Positions 11,071 to 23,861 of a stretch of DNA of 64,000 nt are shown here, piece by piece (positions within the stretch are counted from its first letter, which is position 1; each line of letters begins with the position of its first letter). Below the pieces are notes generated by a model. That model worked only from the letters and a program-made list of their open reading frames with translations, was not told the origin of the DNA and made no database searches. Source of the DNA: Poecilobothrus nobilitatus (lineage: Eukaryota > Arthropoda > Insecta > Diptera > Dolichopodidae); contig OX352774.1 of NCBI GenBank assembly GCA_947095535.1, forward strand, positions 42,796,496 through 42,860,495. Reading direction: 5' to 3'. The translations under genes were made by a program, and so were the position numbers.

Positions 11071-12211
11071 CTGAAGAAAGCAGAGACAATGAGGTGAATT
11101 TAAATTTTGATGGACATTCTTTATAAAAGTAAAATTAAAATTCCTAAAGCAGAAATTCAAAATCCCAAAAAAAAATTTCATACAGTTTTACATAAAACCG
11201 AAATTCTTCAAATTTTATCAGAATGTGTGAAAATTTAAAAACCAGCATATGATAATTCCTATTGTATTTATTTTAATACTCTATCAAATGTTTGATACCG
11301 TTAAAACTATACATATATGTTTGAGTGAACAGTTATTTTATAAAAACAATATTTTATTAACGGTTATGATTTTTTTTTTTGAAAGTAAATATTGTATGTA
11401 TTTTCTTTTTTTCTTTACATTTTCCATGAATTTATTTAAGCTTTTTTCAGTTAACATAAAAAATAAAATATGAACTTTTATATTTTTATTATGGTTATTA
11501 TGGTTATTTAAATATTATGGTTTAAAAGTATAATATTGTCATAAGATCAAATAAGTGTATTAAATTTATATAAGTAAGTATGTATTTTTTATTGAATTAA
11601 TGCTCGAGCTACAAAATTTCCTACATATAGCAACATTTTGGCATACAAAGTTGTAAGAGAGAAGTTGTTGTTGTTGTAACAAGCATTATACTTTTAAATA
11701 CTTTGGCAAGCTGCTGAGATGTGTTTCTCTAGTCTGATTAAATACTTCATCATTCTGCGTCCACGCTTCTTTCCCAATCTTCTCTTATTCAAATCTTCAA
11801 ATCTTTTCAAATGTCATCTGAAGAACTATTATGTACTTTTGGCTTAAATCTTTGAAATTGTCAGTAATCGAATTGCTGGCACCATATATCTAATTCTATA
11901 GATTCTATATAGGGTATTAAACAATAAAACTTGGTGGCAAGAAATTGATTTTTTTAAATCACATCCTATTACTTAATACAATTACTAAATATCATCAAAA
12001 TATCGATTAACTTTTATTTATAATATATATACCTATTATTTTAACTTTAGCCGCCTTTTAAAGTACATACTTTAATATTTAATTAAAATTATACCCAATC
12101 GTTTTAAAAGATATAAAGACAACTTTAAAATTTAAATCTCTAATTTGAATCTCTTCAATAAAAGTAAATTATTGAACGATTTAAATTATTTTAATAATTT
12201 AGAAATTAGAG
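11071..12211. other. Non-coding stretch with a short TTG repeat
   Basis: Mostly A+T-rich. At about 11664-11677 there is gttgttgttgttg followed by taacaagcattat, after which the sequence to about 11900 is less A+T-rich. Similar TTG-rich leaders occur in fly repeats, but I cannot assign this one. No coding region is supported. Confidence 0.45.
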
Positions 12212-12345
12212 ACGATTTAAGTTGGGTCCCTGGTGGCCTAGTGAGTAAGAGTGTATAAAATACGTTGTAAACAGCGAGGGTGAGTGTCGGTTTATGTTGC
12301 AGGGGAATAAACTAAAAATGCTGTAATTTAATAACGATTTAAGTT
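12212..12345 (+). mobile_element. Short SINE (family S1) with perfect 12-bp target-site duplication
   Basis: A tRNA-like head, ggtggcctagtgagtaagag (A-box region), is followed by tgtataaaatacgttgtaaa, both matching the head of the SINE at 39563-39757. The body is much shorter (about 110 bp) and its B-box region is degraded. Flanking copies of acgatttaagtt at 12212-12223 and 12334-12345 are identical, a target-site duplication expected from LINE-mediated insertion. The intact duplication suggests a relatively recent insertion despite the diverged body. Confidence 0.8.
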
Positions 12346-15300
12346 TGATATAAAATTAAAAATGAAAACGAAGCGGAAAATTTTGATGGTCAAGGTTTCT
12401 TTACACTTCATTTTTATTTTAGTTTATTTTTGTTTTGTCAAATTAAATCATTTCACACTTCTTTTATTTTTTTTCATTTTTCTCCCAATTGCTTTTTTCT
12501 TGTATACTATTCACCAGAATTCAACACACATAAAATAATTTAACATACCATAATATAATAATGTTTATATTACTACTTATATGTTATAGCTATTAGGTTG
12601 TTGCCCCTATTGATCTTTTCTATTAAATTGTTATGCCAATATAAACAGGTTACAAAAAAAAACATATATTCAATTGTTAGTAGGTACATACAATCAATTA
12701 TACCGTGTTACCGCACTTGATGTCAAGCGAAACTAACAACTATTCAATTGTAATATAATCAACTGTATACATTCTATATGTATACATATGTACATATATA
12801 ATAACATATACATATTGTAAGACTGTGTAGTATATGTATTCCATTTTTTATCATAAAAAAAAACTAATAGTGTTATAAAAGTAAAAGTATATAAACTAAT
12901 TTTGGTGAAGTTTTTGTGCCAGTCGACAAACCATAAATAAAATAATATGCATGACATAAATTATAAATAAGGAATTAAAATCTCAAGTTTAAAACTAGAA
13001 GCTATTGTTACTAAAGTTTATTTTATAGCATAATTTTCATTATTAATGACAATACTCAATACTCTCAGGCTTTTAAAGCTGGCTTGTGATATAGAATTAG
13101 TTTTCTGAATCCAATATAATTTTCCAAACATTGAAAAATTGGGTTTGTAATTGAAATCAATCAGCAATGTTTCATTCTTTCAAAATAAAAGTCATATTTT
13201 GAAAAAAAAAGAATATAGAACTCTTTTTTTAAGCCCCTAACTTAACTGATTCCTAGAAGCCAACAAACCAATGACGTTTTTTAAAGAAACATTTCCTAAT
13301 ATTACAATCAACCAGCACAGTTAACCTAGATAACCTACAACTTCAGTAGAGCATTAAAGTTTAATTTAATTTTATACATTGGAATAAATTTGATAATAAA
13401 CTACTTTTATTATGATAGCGGTAAAAATTCTAATTACATATTATGTCACGGTTCTAATACTGTCATGTTGACATAAGATATTTCTGGTAATTTTTTTTTT
13501 TTGTTTGTAGGGGAACCAAAAAAGAAAACTAATTTGGTGATTGAAAAATAAAACCTATAATCATAATGATAATAATAATGACAAAGATTATTGTGATACA
13601 TCAGCAATAATGAAGCTAACAATGGACTTTAAAAAAAAAAGTAACAATCATAAACAAATAACCAAAAAAAAAAAAATAATTTTTTGTTGTGTTGTAATTT
13701 AATAAAATGTTAGATTATTCAGAAGAATTTCTACATATGTATACTTTTTTTGGGAAAAAAAATAATCGGAGTATATAGATATTAAGTCTGACATTCATTG
13801 TCATCTTGTAATTTAATGTTTAAATCTAAAAATACAAAAACAAAAAAACAAAAGATAAAATAAAATTTTCACGGTTTCTGACCCTGGAATTTTAAAGATT
13901 AGATATATTATAGGTACATATAAAATTACATTAAAAAAGAATTTGTTTTTTTTTGTACTTTTGCTGTTCCCGCTATTTGTTTATGATGTCAGTTTATTGG
14001 GTTATACTTTTAATATGGGAAAATATGTTTTAAATTTTTATTTTTTACATTTTTCTTCAATAAAGTAAAATTTTTATAACATTATGTATATATTTAAAAT
14101 TTTACACCGTAAGAAAATAAAATGCTTATGGACATACATGTCATAATATAATGCTTAAGGCATCATTTCACACAATGAAAATAAAAATACAAAATATATT
14201 TTGTACACATATACATATACAGAATAGTGAAATAAAACAAACAGAAAATATTGAAGATAATAAAGGAAATAAGTTTTTTTAATAATTCTGATTTCAGCAT
14301 CAACGTAAATAAACACGTCTTACCAATAAACAAAATATAAAACTTGGAAAAATTTTATTCTCTAATAGAATGTGTAAAGTTTATCTTTTATTTTTACAAA
14401 ATTTTATATTATTTCAAAGCTTTTACTAAATAAAATATTCTGAGCCTTCTAAAATAATAATGGTATCATTCTATTAAGCTTTCATCTTTATTTCATATCA
14501 ATGTTAAAAACTTTTCCAAAATCTTAAAACATTATCATCATTTAATTCTATATGGATACTTAAAACTTTTATTAATTGACTTTAATTAATGGATAACGGT
14601 CAACTAATCTTACAGTTAAAATTCTTTCTTTCAACCTTAAAATATCTCTGAGTTTAAATTCAAAATATTGTAATCCTAAATTTGTTTTTTTGTTTTTTCT
14701 TGTTTTAAAACTTTAAAAATTATCATAATTTGTGTACAGAAGATAGAGCACAAAAAAAAAAAAAAAAAGTACCTAATCTTGTACTGATTACTGATTCGTG
14801 ATTACAATTTTTTTTTTTTTTTTTCGTAATAATAAAATCATATACAAATAAAACAGAAATAACATATTTAAAAATATTCAAATTAATGAGAATTTATTAG
14901 AATTTAACATGGAATTACATGAATAAAAATTAGATTATGGTACATGAAACATTTAAAAAAAAACAGTGTACTGTAGGTAATTTAAGAGAAATATTAACAC
15001 ATACGTATATAAAAAAAAAAAAGAGGAAATCATTATTGTTGTTTAGTGTACATTGTTTGATTGTTTGTTGATATTTAGTATATACAGATCCGGTTGATGT
15101 GTTAATAAATAATTACCAACAAACTGTTTCTTTGTCGCCTGCTTCCCTATTTCTTTTATTTTCATTTTTTTTTTGATATTTTTAATGAAAACTTCTTTTA
15201 ATATAATATAATATGGCATCAACAATGTGATTGATGTGATAATATCTAATGAGATTTGATATGTTCTTTTTTTATTATTTAAATTTTAACACGTTACTTT

Positions 15301-17447
15301 TTTTTTTCTTATTGTATGTCAGAGTTTTTTTGTTAACATTTTAATTAAAATTTTATTTTATTTAAAATTAAATACATAAAAAAAAACCAAAAAAAAAAAA
15401 AACAAAAATTTAAATATTGAACAAAAAAAAAAAAAGATAAAATGATTAAGTTTTTTTTTTTAATTTTTAACTTTTAACATGGTTTTTTTTTTTTTTTTGC
15501 GATATAAACAAAAATAAAATTCTGAGTTTCGGGTTTTTGAGAAATTTTAAGAAATGTTTGTTTTTAGTATACATTATTTGTATACATACATGTAGAAAAA
15601 AACCCTAGTGATAATTGCTTCCATTATTAATTTTTTTAAAATCATTGACGGTAGGTATAATTTAAAAAAAAAAATTTCAAATTGACAGATATTTTGCTGA
15701 TTGAAATTTCAATCTATAAAGAAACAAAACCCTACATAATTTCCTTTAAAACAAATTCTAATTAAATATTATGGTATATATCTTAAACTAAAATATTACG
15801 CGGCATTCTTAACTCATTTTAAATTAAATTCTTATTCATACTCTTTTTATCAGATGAACGTGAATAATTTTCTTCTCTCCTTGATTAACTTGATGCATCA
15901 CTAATCTCTAGAAAGAGCTTAAAATTTTGATCTAAAATTAAGTATTTATACGTTATAGGTACCTTATTTAATTGTTATACCAATTATATTCTATAATTTA
16001 AAAAACAAATTTTTTTTTTGATTATATTAAAACTATTAACAGATAAGAGAAAACTGTCTCACTTTTTCCAACCATCATCAACAACTGATTTAAAAGCATG
16101 AATTTAAAAAACGGAGGCAATCATTTAAAAAAAAAAAACCAATATTTTTGAAGTTCTTTTTAAATTATACATATACATATAAATATACATATATGTATAT
16201 ACCTATCACACTAACTTACAAATCTGAACACTACGTCTTGCTGCAATTACTAATTTTTATACATATATGTATGTTACTTATTTGATTGATTTTTATACCA
16301 ATTTGCTTAAAAAATTAATCTGCGATATTTAATTATGAATTAAAATTTGATTTATTTTTTATAAAAATTTGATAAGGAAAAAACTTTAACTTTTTAATCA
16401 ATTTATCATTAAGTAATTATTTTTTTTTTAATTAAACTGCATTTCTATGTTCAATTAAAAATTACGAAAAAACAAAAAAAAAATTAAATTCCTTATTTTT
16501 CACAACAGTAATAAAAATTTTTTCTACAACTTTATTAATTTTCTTTAAATATACATAGATACATCTTATTTAAAAATTAATTAATTTGAAATTTATGAAA
16601 TTTTCTTATATCATATAATTAAAACAAATTGTTGCAATCAAAAACTTTTCATTATAACTTTAAAGGTGAACTTTTTTAACATTTTAAACAGTATATATAT
16701 TTTTATACTACAAAAATATCTTCATTAATAGATTAATTATTAATGGATTTTCAGAAATTATATATATATATGTATATATATATATACTACTACTAATTGA
16801 AGTATAATTTACAGTTAAGAAGTCAATCAACTTTATATATGTATTAACATACAAGTACATACGTGTATGTATCCTTGTTATAATTTATTTAGATTTTTTC
16901 CTTGAAATTAATCAAAGTATTTAATTTCAATATCTAGAGATGGGATAAGTTAAATGTGCTCAAAAAAAAAAATAAAAAATAAAATAAAATTTAACGTTTC
17001 TAAACACATACAGTAAACGACATTTAAAGGTGTATAAAAGTAATTTGGTTTTTTTTCTGTGTATTCAAGTACATTAACAATAAAATTTCCAGTAAAAGTT
17101 GTAAAATTTCTTTAATATCATTTAAATTGACTTTGAGTATTTTTATATTTATTTTCTAGAAATAATTAAATTATATTATATTTTTTATTTTGTTATATAA
17201 AAATATAATTGCACTGGTAATTATATTCTAAATTTTGTATTATATTCACAAAAATTATTACCTTAAAAATCATTTTGAATGATTCCAGGTGGCATAATAT
17301 ATATAGCATAATGTGGCAAATAAAAAGATAAGAAGCAATAATTTTCCGAATACTCCGATTTTTAATTCAACTTTTAAATCGCTCAAATATTCCGTAAAAA
17401 ACATATAATCCTGCCTTTGATTCCAATTCTAAAATTGCTTCTCGCGA
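12346..17447. other. Long A+T-rich non-coding stretch
   Basis: Five kilobases with many A and T homopolymers (for example A17 near 14752-14768, T17 near 14808-14824, T runs near 15482-15498) and TA microsatellites (about 16760-16786). I see no gene, tRNA or repeat family member here. Confidence 0.6.
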
Positions 17448-17520
17448 CATTTTATCCGTTTCATTTTGTGCCGTGACATTTTTGTTTGCAATATTTTTAC
17501 CGTTACATTTTGGACTGTTA
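17448..17520. repeat. Degenerate ~15-bp tandem repeat
   Basis: About five consecutive units of the form catttt-n-ccgtta can be read: cattttatccgttt, cattttgtgccgtga, catttttgtttgcaa, tatttttaccgtta, cattttggactgtta. The spacing is constant while the sequence has drifted, so this is an old minisatellite. Confidence 0.55.
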
Positions 17521-17902
17521 CCCTTTTAAAAACAATAACCGAAATATCGTAAGGTCAGCAACAAATAATTTTTATCTTCGACCAAAAATGCGACTGGTTG
17601 CGTCCAATTCAGTCGTCACACAAATTTCCTTATTATTCGAAGTACAAGAGTCCCTTTGAGTTGCATATAAAGTGAATCTTTTTGTTAAATATTTTTATTT
17701 GTATTTTATTATTCGGGATACTTTTTATAGCTACTAGTTTTATGTAGATAAATTTATTCTAGAAAATAATTTTTCTTTACATATGTGACATACTGTCTGA
17801 ACGGATTTACACACCATACTAATTTCATTAATTGTGTGAAAAGAAAAAAAAATTAAAAAACACAAAAAGGAGAAGACAAACAAATTTTTATTGTGTGTTA
17901 TA
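17521..17902. other. Non-coding stretch
   Basis: No feature is recognised. Composition is slightly less A+T-rich until about 17670. Confidence 0.45.
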
Positions 17903-18102
17903 GAAATATATTTTTTTTTTATTGTATTTCTTTGCCACATAAATGTGAACAGAAAATTACACAGCCTTTCCTTTTCAGGCGTGACTGTGAATAACGTAAG
18001 GTGGGATAAATCTTACGACATGTGCGTGATTCGAACTTTATTTCTCCCTCGGTGTTTACAGTTTATTTTATACGCTCTTAACCACTAGGCGACCGAGACC
18101 CC
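17903..18102 (-). mobile_element. tRNA-derived SINE, family S1, nearly complete
   Basis: Read on the minus strand it starts ggggtctcggtcgcctagtg followed by gttaagagcg, a tRNA-like head with an A box. It has a B-box-like agttcgaatcac, then a body ending in a T/A tract (plus-strand T run 17911-17920). It aligns along its whole length with the copy at 39563-39757. The possible flanking duplication (tatagaaatat at about 17899 and tatatggaaatat from about 18103) is imperfect. The open frame over it (17891-18088) is fortuitous. Confidence 0.8.
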
Positions 18103-19212
18103 TATATGGAAATATTATTGGAATTAAGTTTCGGATCCCATTGAAAGCACGAGTCTTTGAAAAATTTTGTTTGAAATTCAGTTTAACTTTCAAATGTTGG
18201 ACGTATTTATCTTATTTGCCTTATTGAGGTTTTGTCTTCTTTGAATGCCTTAACAAAATTTAATAAATCTCTGCACAAATTATTCTAATAGACTGTTAAA
18301 TACAGCATCAACATAAAAAATATTTCACATATATTGAAAGCTTTTAATAGCACTTTATTGTACCTATATATGTAGTAGAAAATTGCAATTAACACATCCC
18401 TATAAATAATAATACTTCAAATATAAATCTAACACATTTTATCATATACTTTTATAATAAAAATATGTATGTATTTTAAGATTAAAATCTATTTATTCTT
18501 AGATATAGACTATGTAATGTAAAAATTCTTTTAATATTGATTCCCGCTTCTTTTTATTTTTTTTTTAATAAACTTTACTGTTAATTCGTTATTTCATTTT
18601 GAACGTAAAGTTAATCTAGATAAAAATTCAGTATGCAAAGTAAAAACAAATGTGATGAAAAAATCTTTTCTAAATCTTTTTTTTTTTTTTTTTTTTGTTG
18701 TTCTTTTAAATTTTATGCACAATGAATGTTTTCCCTTGTTTGTTGCTAGAAATTCATAATTTTATGAATCCTTGAAATTAAAAATAAAAACCAAAAAAAA
18801 AAAAAAGCTTTGATCTTTTCTTGTTTTTTCCCTATATATTTATTTGTTTTTGTTATTACCTTTAAAAAGACTTAAGGTTCAACTTTCATTTTTCTTTTCT
18901 TGTTTTTGTTTTTTTTTCCCCCCCTTTAATAATATGGGAAATGATATAATAATGTTCATCGAAATGTTAAATTAGAATTGACAGTAAAATTTTTTTTTTT
19001 TGTTTTTTACATGAGTTAAGAGAAAGTAATATTCTGTTTATAAAGTATATATATATATGTATATATATCGATACATAATATTTATTAAAATATTGATGTT
19101 AATTTTGTCAAGGAATTCCGAAAATATAGAATTTTGTTTTATTTACGAAGTAAATTCAAAAAATATCTAAAATGATTATATAAGTAGGTATCTACATTCA
19201 TTGTGTCAATTT
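18103..19212. other. A+T-rich non-coding stretch
   Basis: It contains a long T run near 18677-18696 and A/T tracts near 18795 and 18910. Nothing coding is seen. Confidence 0.55.
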
Positions 19213-19285
19213 CCACATCAAATGTAAATTTTGCCAATTCCACAAAAAATGTAAATTTTGCCAATTTCACGTAAATTTTGCCATA
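19213..19285. repeat. 27-bp tandem repeat, about 2.7 copies
   Basis: Two 27-bp units sharing aatgtaaattttgccaatt, 19213-19239 and 19240-19266, are followed by a shortened third unit (tcacgtaaattttgcca). The minus frame 19139-19333 translates through it and shows a repeated KFTFxVE pattern, a repeat artefact. Confidence 0.7.
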
Positions 19286-20984
19286 TTTACGAAACCGATT
19301 TAGAAGATTTGCAAAACCCATTTCCTGAAACAAAATATTAATAAGTTTCGCTATTAATTCGTTTCGACACTATCATTCATATTATGTTAAATTTGTCATA
19401 TGGATCACAAAAATTTGTTACAAAATTGAAGCTCTAATTATAAAACCTTTAATTCTATTTTACCGCGAGAATAAATTGTCTTATTTATAAGGGTTCTGAG
19501 ACTCGAAGAAATCAATAATCCATTTAGCATTGTTATTTAGCTTTTTGTATCTAATGAAAAGCTTCGTGGTTCTTGCTCAATAATTCCCAATTTTGGCCAT
19601 ACTTATTGCAAGTCTAGCATGATATGTGAGTGTGTGAATAAGTATTATAAAGATTCTTTTGTTTTTTCGTAACCCTCGGGTTACTGATTGCTAGAGTTAT
19701 ATTAGAACTTGAACCGCAAAAATTAATTTTTTGTTTTTATGAATCGATCTAAATAAAGTCTAATCAAAATTACTTAACTCTCTTTTAGATCGAAATATTT
19801 TAAAATATCTGAATAATTGTTTTACCCAACACAAATTATTATACATAGGTACGCTTATACTTTTATAATCGTTCTTTCCCTTGACTTTTAATTTTTTTTT
19901 ACCATAATTTTTGGTATCATTTTTATTGAATTATTCAGTTAATTTATCTAATTTAATCTTAATATACGGGTTCATCAAGAAATTATATTTCATCGACAAA
20001 GTCTTAAAAGAATATAAATTCAATTTCAAAACCTTAAGTTTTTTTTTTTGAAGGTTTTTCAACTTATATACAACATCATAATACATATTTTCATTGATTT
20101 TCACATTGATACTTCAAATTTATTTCATCATCCATTATAGTATCTTATAGATTTTTTAAATAATAACTTTTTAAATAATTCTCGTAGATTAATCTGACTA
20201 ATTATAAATATACATATTTTTAAGAAGTGAAGCGAAAATTTAATTCACAAAATTCTTTTACATCGATCGATGGGGGAAATTGAGATTATTTTTTTTTTAA
20301 TATTTCGCGATTTCAAAAAATATTGATACAAAAGATTCTTAGATGATTTATTTTTTTATTTTTTGTTTTTGTTATTTTAAATCTTTTTAATTTGATTTTG
20401 ATGAAAATTCATATAATAAAAAAAGAGGGAACATTTTTTTAATATTAAAAGAAATTAATATTATAGGTAATATTGAATTTTTGTTAAAAGAATGAATTTG
20501 CCGTAAAGGTAATTTTGATACAATATTTAAAACAATGTCAATCTAATTTCAAATTTGTATATTAATATCTTATTTTCAGTTCATTTATTTGGAAAACAAG
20601 CATCTTTTTTTATTTTTTTTTTTTGTATTTTTGGGAAAATTCTCATGAATTTTATATGAATTTAAAAAAAAGAAAATCTTCATTTCCCATATTTATTTTA
20701 TATATATATATGAAGACTTAATAAAATTCAAGGACCTTATTACATTTTATGTAGATTAAATTGATCGCATTTTTAAAACAAAAAAAAAAAAAATCTTCGA
20801 TATAATAAAGTTAATTTAATTTGATTTTTTTTTTCTTTTTAAATGAAAAATTTTTTAAGCCAAGGCAAAGATTTCTAAAAACAAAGAGACAATAAAAAAA
20901 AATTTTCAGAATTGTGATTATTTTTGCATGAAAATTTGTAGTTTTTGATGTAATAAAAAATTATAAAAAATCAAACGACACTTT
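19286..20984. other. A+T-rich non-coding stretch
   Basis: No supported feature. Homopolymer tracts are scattered throughout. Confidence 0.55.
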
Positions 20985-22215
20985 TTTCATTAGTGAAACC
21001 CTGAAACCCTATATCCAAAAACCCTAACCCGAAAAGCCGTTATCACAAATGTAAAAATATAATATTGAAAGTTTAATTCGTATGCCTTACATATGACAAA
21101 TTTGAACAGATGTCCAGAAGATAAGGCATAGAGCTAAATCAAAAAATGTTGTGGAATGAATATATTTTTCATGTAGCTAAAAATGCTGCCAAATATTTGG
21201 GTTTTTTTCTCGTTGCAAAGCTGTCTTTTCTCCTATAATATTCTCCTATAGACTGGCCCACCACAAACATCATTCAGTTAACTCGACAAAGTTCAAAATC
21301 GCCTTTCGGAGGCGAAGCTACAGTTTTTTAACTTTTACTTCTCTTAACACTCATAGAAATATCGGAGCTATATTGCTTTTTAATAAATATCTCGTAAGTA
21401 GTGACACTTTCTCAAATGAATTAAAATCATTAATGCTTTGGCTTTTCTTCAAACAATTCCAACGTAATACAAGAGAGGAAAAAGTGCCCATAGCTACACT
21501 ATGTTCTAAAAGAAAATGCCTAGATACTTTAAAATGTATTATAAAACCTCATGTGTTGTGAGAACTGCTAAAATGTGAAATATGCTCCCATTAAATGTGT
21601 TGCTTTCTGTTTGGCAATGGTAATACTCCATTTTATAATTTGCACTTATTCAAAAAGGACCTTTTCAAATTCGTATCTAATTTACCTTCCAATTTCTCTC
21701 TTTTATTTCATCCTCCCTCAATTCCTCTTCCATTTAGTCAAACCTATTTAGTCGATTTAGTCAAAACCAGAGTTTGGCTAGCGCGGATTTCAATATTTGG
21801 CTCCTAATAGTTCTTAAATAAGGTATAAATCATTTTTCTAAATTAAGTTATGATAATTTTCAAGGATCATTCTTTATTCTAAAGATTATGAATACGAGCT
21901 TCCGAGAGGTACTAAGAAACCAAAATTAAGATCTTATATAACGGTAAATTTAATACCAAATCGAAAAAAATAATATAACTTTTATTATGATTTATAAGTT
22001 TAAATTTGTAGAAAGGTAAAAGGTTTTCTGCCGTTTGACGTTTTACATTGAAAAAAGAGATTTATCAGAATTTAAAATACAAACTATTGAAAATAGAAGT
22101 TTATCCAACGTTGAAGGTCTCAGATCTGTCTGTAATGAGTATAGAAAGTTTGTAAACAGACAAACTAACAGAAAAAAACTAATAAGCCAAATATTTAAAA
22201 AAAAATTTTGAAATA
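20985..22215 (-). mobile_element. Diverged family C copy interrupted by unrelated sequence
   Basis: Family C blocks in reverse order and orientation: ccgttatcacaaatgtaaaa near 21040, then after a gap tataacggtaaatttaatac near 21940, ctgccgtttgacgtttta near 22030, and aagtttgtaaacagacaaac near 22145 with the terminal actaataagcc near 22180. Between about 21190 and 21830 the sequence does not follow the family and is less A+T-rich, so another piece seems to have been inserted or recombined in. Confidence 0.55.
21190..21830. other. Lower-A+T insertion of unknown origin inside a family C copy
   Basis: The composition is more balanced than the surroundings, with gcctttcggaggcgaagcta near 21305. 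Two short plus-strand open frames (21373-21561, 62 codons; 21595-21807, 70 codons) lie here. I recognise neither product; neither has a signal, domain or motif I can name. It could be a fragment of another mobile element or of a transcript. Confidence 0.35.
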
Positions 22216-23230
22216 TATCCTAAATCGGGAAAATATTAAAATAAATTTTATAAATTTTCATAAGTAGATAAATACAACAAATATTTTTGAATATAAATAT
22301 TAAATATGTGGGAAGAAATTATATTCAATTGTAATCTAAACCAATTCTTAATGGTGATATTAAAATAAAATATCTATTCTTATCCTTTTCAAAATATTCA
22401 ATAATATTTGAATGAATTACTGAAATTGGTTAAGGATTTTAATAGATAATACAAAAATTTGTGGGAGTAATAATATCTTTAAGTGGTGGTATTCTAATCG
22501 GAATATTTAATAATAAATTTAAATAAAAGAGAATTTTTGAGTACAGTTTACTTAAATTTATAAATAAATTGAATTATTAAAAATCATTTATTAAAAATAC
22601 TCCGAAAATATTATCATTTTTTTTTTTATTAAATATGATACTATAAGATTTATTCGAATACATTTTTATTTTAATTAAATTTCCTAACAACATGAACATT
22701 TATATTGTGATTAGTTTATAAGGTTTTTTTAGTCATAGTCATTTGGCATTTCGATGTTTGTATTTATTTTTACAATAAATAAATTTTGAAATCGTTAAAT
22801 ATCTTATAATATGATTTTAGATTTAATTGAGTGTATCAAAAGAATAAAAAGCTTAAAACAAATTTTTAAACTATACTAAAATAAATTGTTTGGAAGTTTT
22901 TATCTTTAATATTTAATACCCTTTTTAAGAGTTTTAACATATATATCACATGTACCAAAAAGTTTTGGGTTATCGAATAAACTCAACTTCATGATTTTGG
23001 AAAATTTCTGCATTTTGTACCACGTAGAATCCGAAAATATAATATTTAGGTTTAAGTGTCTAAAAACAGTAATAAAAATGCTTTATCTTAGTTTAACTTA
23101 ATTTGAAACTAAATTTAGGATATTTTTGAGCTCCAGGTCTTCAAAATACGCTAAATTTAATTTTCTAATGTATCTCTTTATATATGTAATCGGAAAGATT
23201 GTAGTTGTAATCTTAACAAACTTTATGAAA
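22216..23230. other. A+T-rich non-coding stretch
   Basis: No gene recognised. The last few hundred bases may contain more of the badly decayed transposon at 23231-23721, but I cannot align them confidently. Confidence 0.45.
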
Positions 23231-23721
23231 TTGAATTGTGCTATTCTCGTCTTCAACCTATAAAAATCGGCATTCTACACCGCAAAATTTTGTAGGCTGT
23301 ATCGGGATGTTTAAGACTTCAATTTGTTTCGACAAAAATGAAGAACAAAGATTACACTGATGTTCTTTAATTGAATTTAGGGTCGTTTTTACAACACAAC
23401 TCTGTAGTTGGATGCTGTTTTCAGTAAGATAATGCTCTATTCACATTATTCGAGAAACTAAGTACTGGTTTTCATCTGTAAATGGTGATTAAGGTGATAG
23501 AGTGGCCCGCGTGCTCTCCAGATCTTATTGAAAATCTATGGAGAATTTTAGATCGTAGAGTATACAAAGATTATCGACAATTCGAGTCAGTAGAAAGGCT
23601 AAAAAACACTATTGCTGAGAAATGAAATTCCATCCATTCAAATTGCATTGGAAATCAAATTAATGGAATGAAAAGTTTAATATTTAATATTATTTTGAAA
23701 AAAGGACAAATAATTAATTAA
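23231..23721 (+). pseudogene. Tc1/mariner-type transposase, C-terminal remnant
   Basis: Readable blocks of a Tc1-like DDE transposase: VGCIGMFKTSICFDKN from about 23291, DNALFTLFEKL near 23428 (the DNA..H region around the second catalytic Asp), then VIEWPACSPDL-IENLWRIL from about 23494. This last block holds the final catalytic acidic residue but lacks the usual Asn-Pro before it (normally SPDLNPIENLW). RRVYKDYRQFESVERLK follows, a single stop replaces the expected Trp at 23623-23625 (TGA for TGG), and NSIHSNCIGNQINGMK leads to the terminal stop at 23719-23721. Frameshifts and stops upstream make it non-functional. The N-terminal HTH domain and TIRs are not recognisable. Confidence 0.88.
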
Positions 23722-23861
23722 TTATTTAGTAATATTTTTGTTTAAATTGAAATAGCTTAAAGTAATTAGGTGACTTTATAAATATGAAACAACAAAAAAC
23801 TACCATTATTTGCCTCTACCAAAAATTACAGCATTGACTATGTCTCATCAACACTGATATT
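23722..23861. other. Short non-coding spacer
   Basis: A+T-rich. It may contain the 3' flank of the Tc1-like relic. No TIR is recognised. Confidence 0.4.

Noticed and set aside
21000..21035. Telomere-like aaccctgaaaccctatatcc
   Set aside because: Only irregular accct blocks, no regular array. It lies in a diverged family C copy, and most flies lack such telomere repeats.
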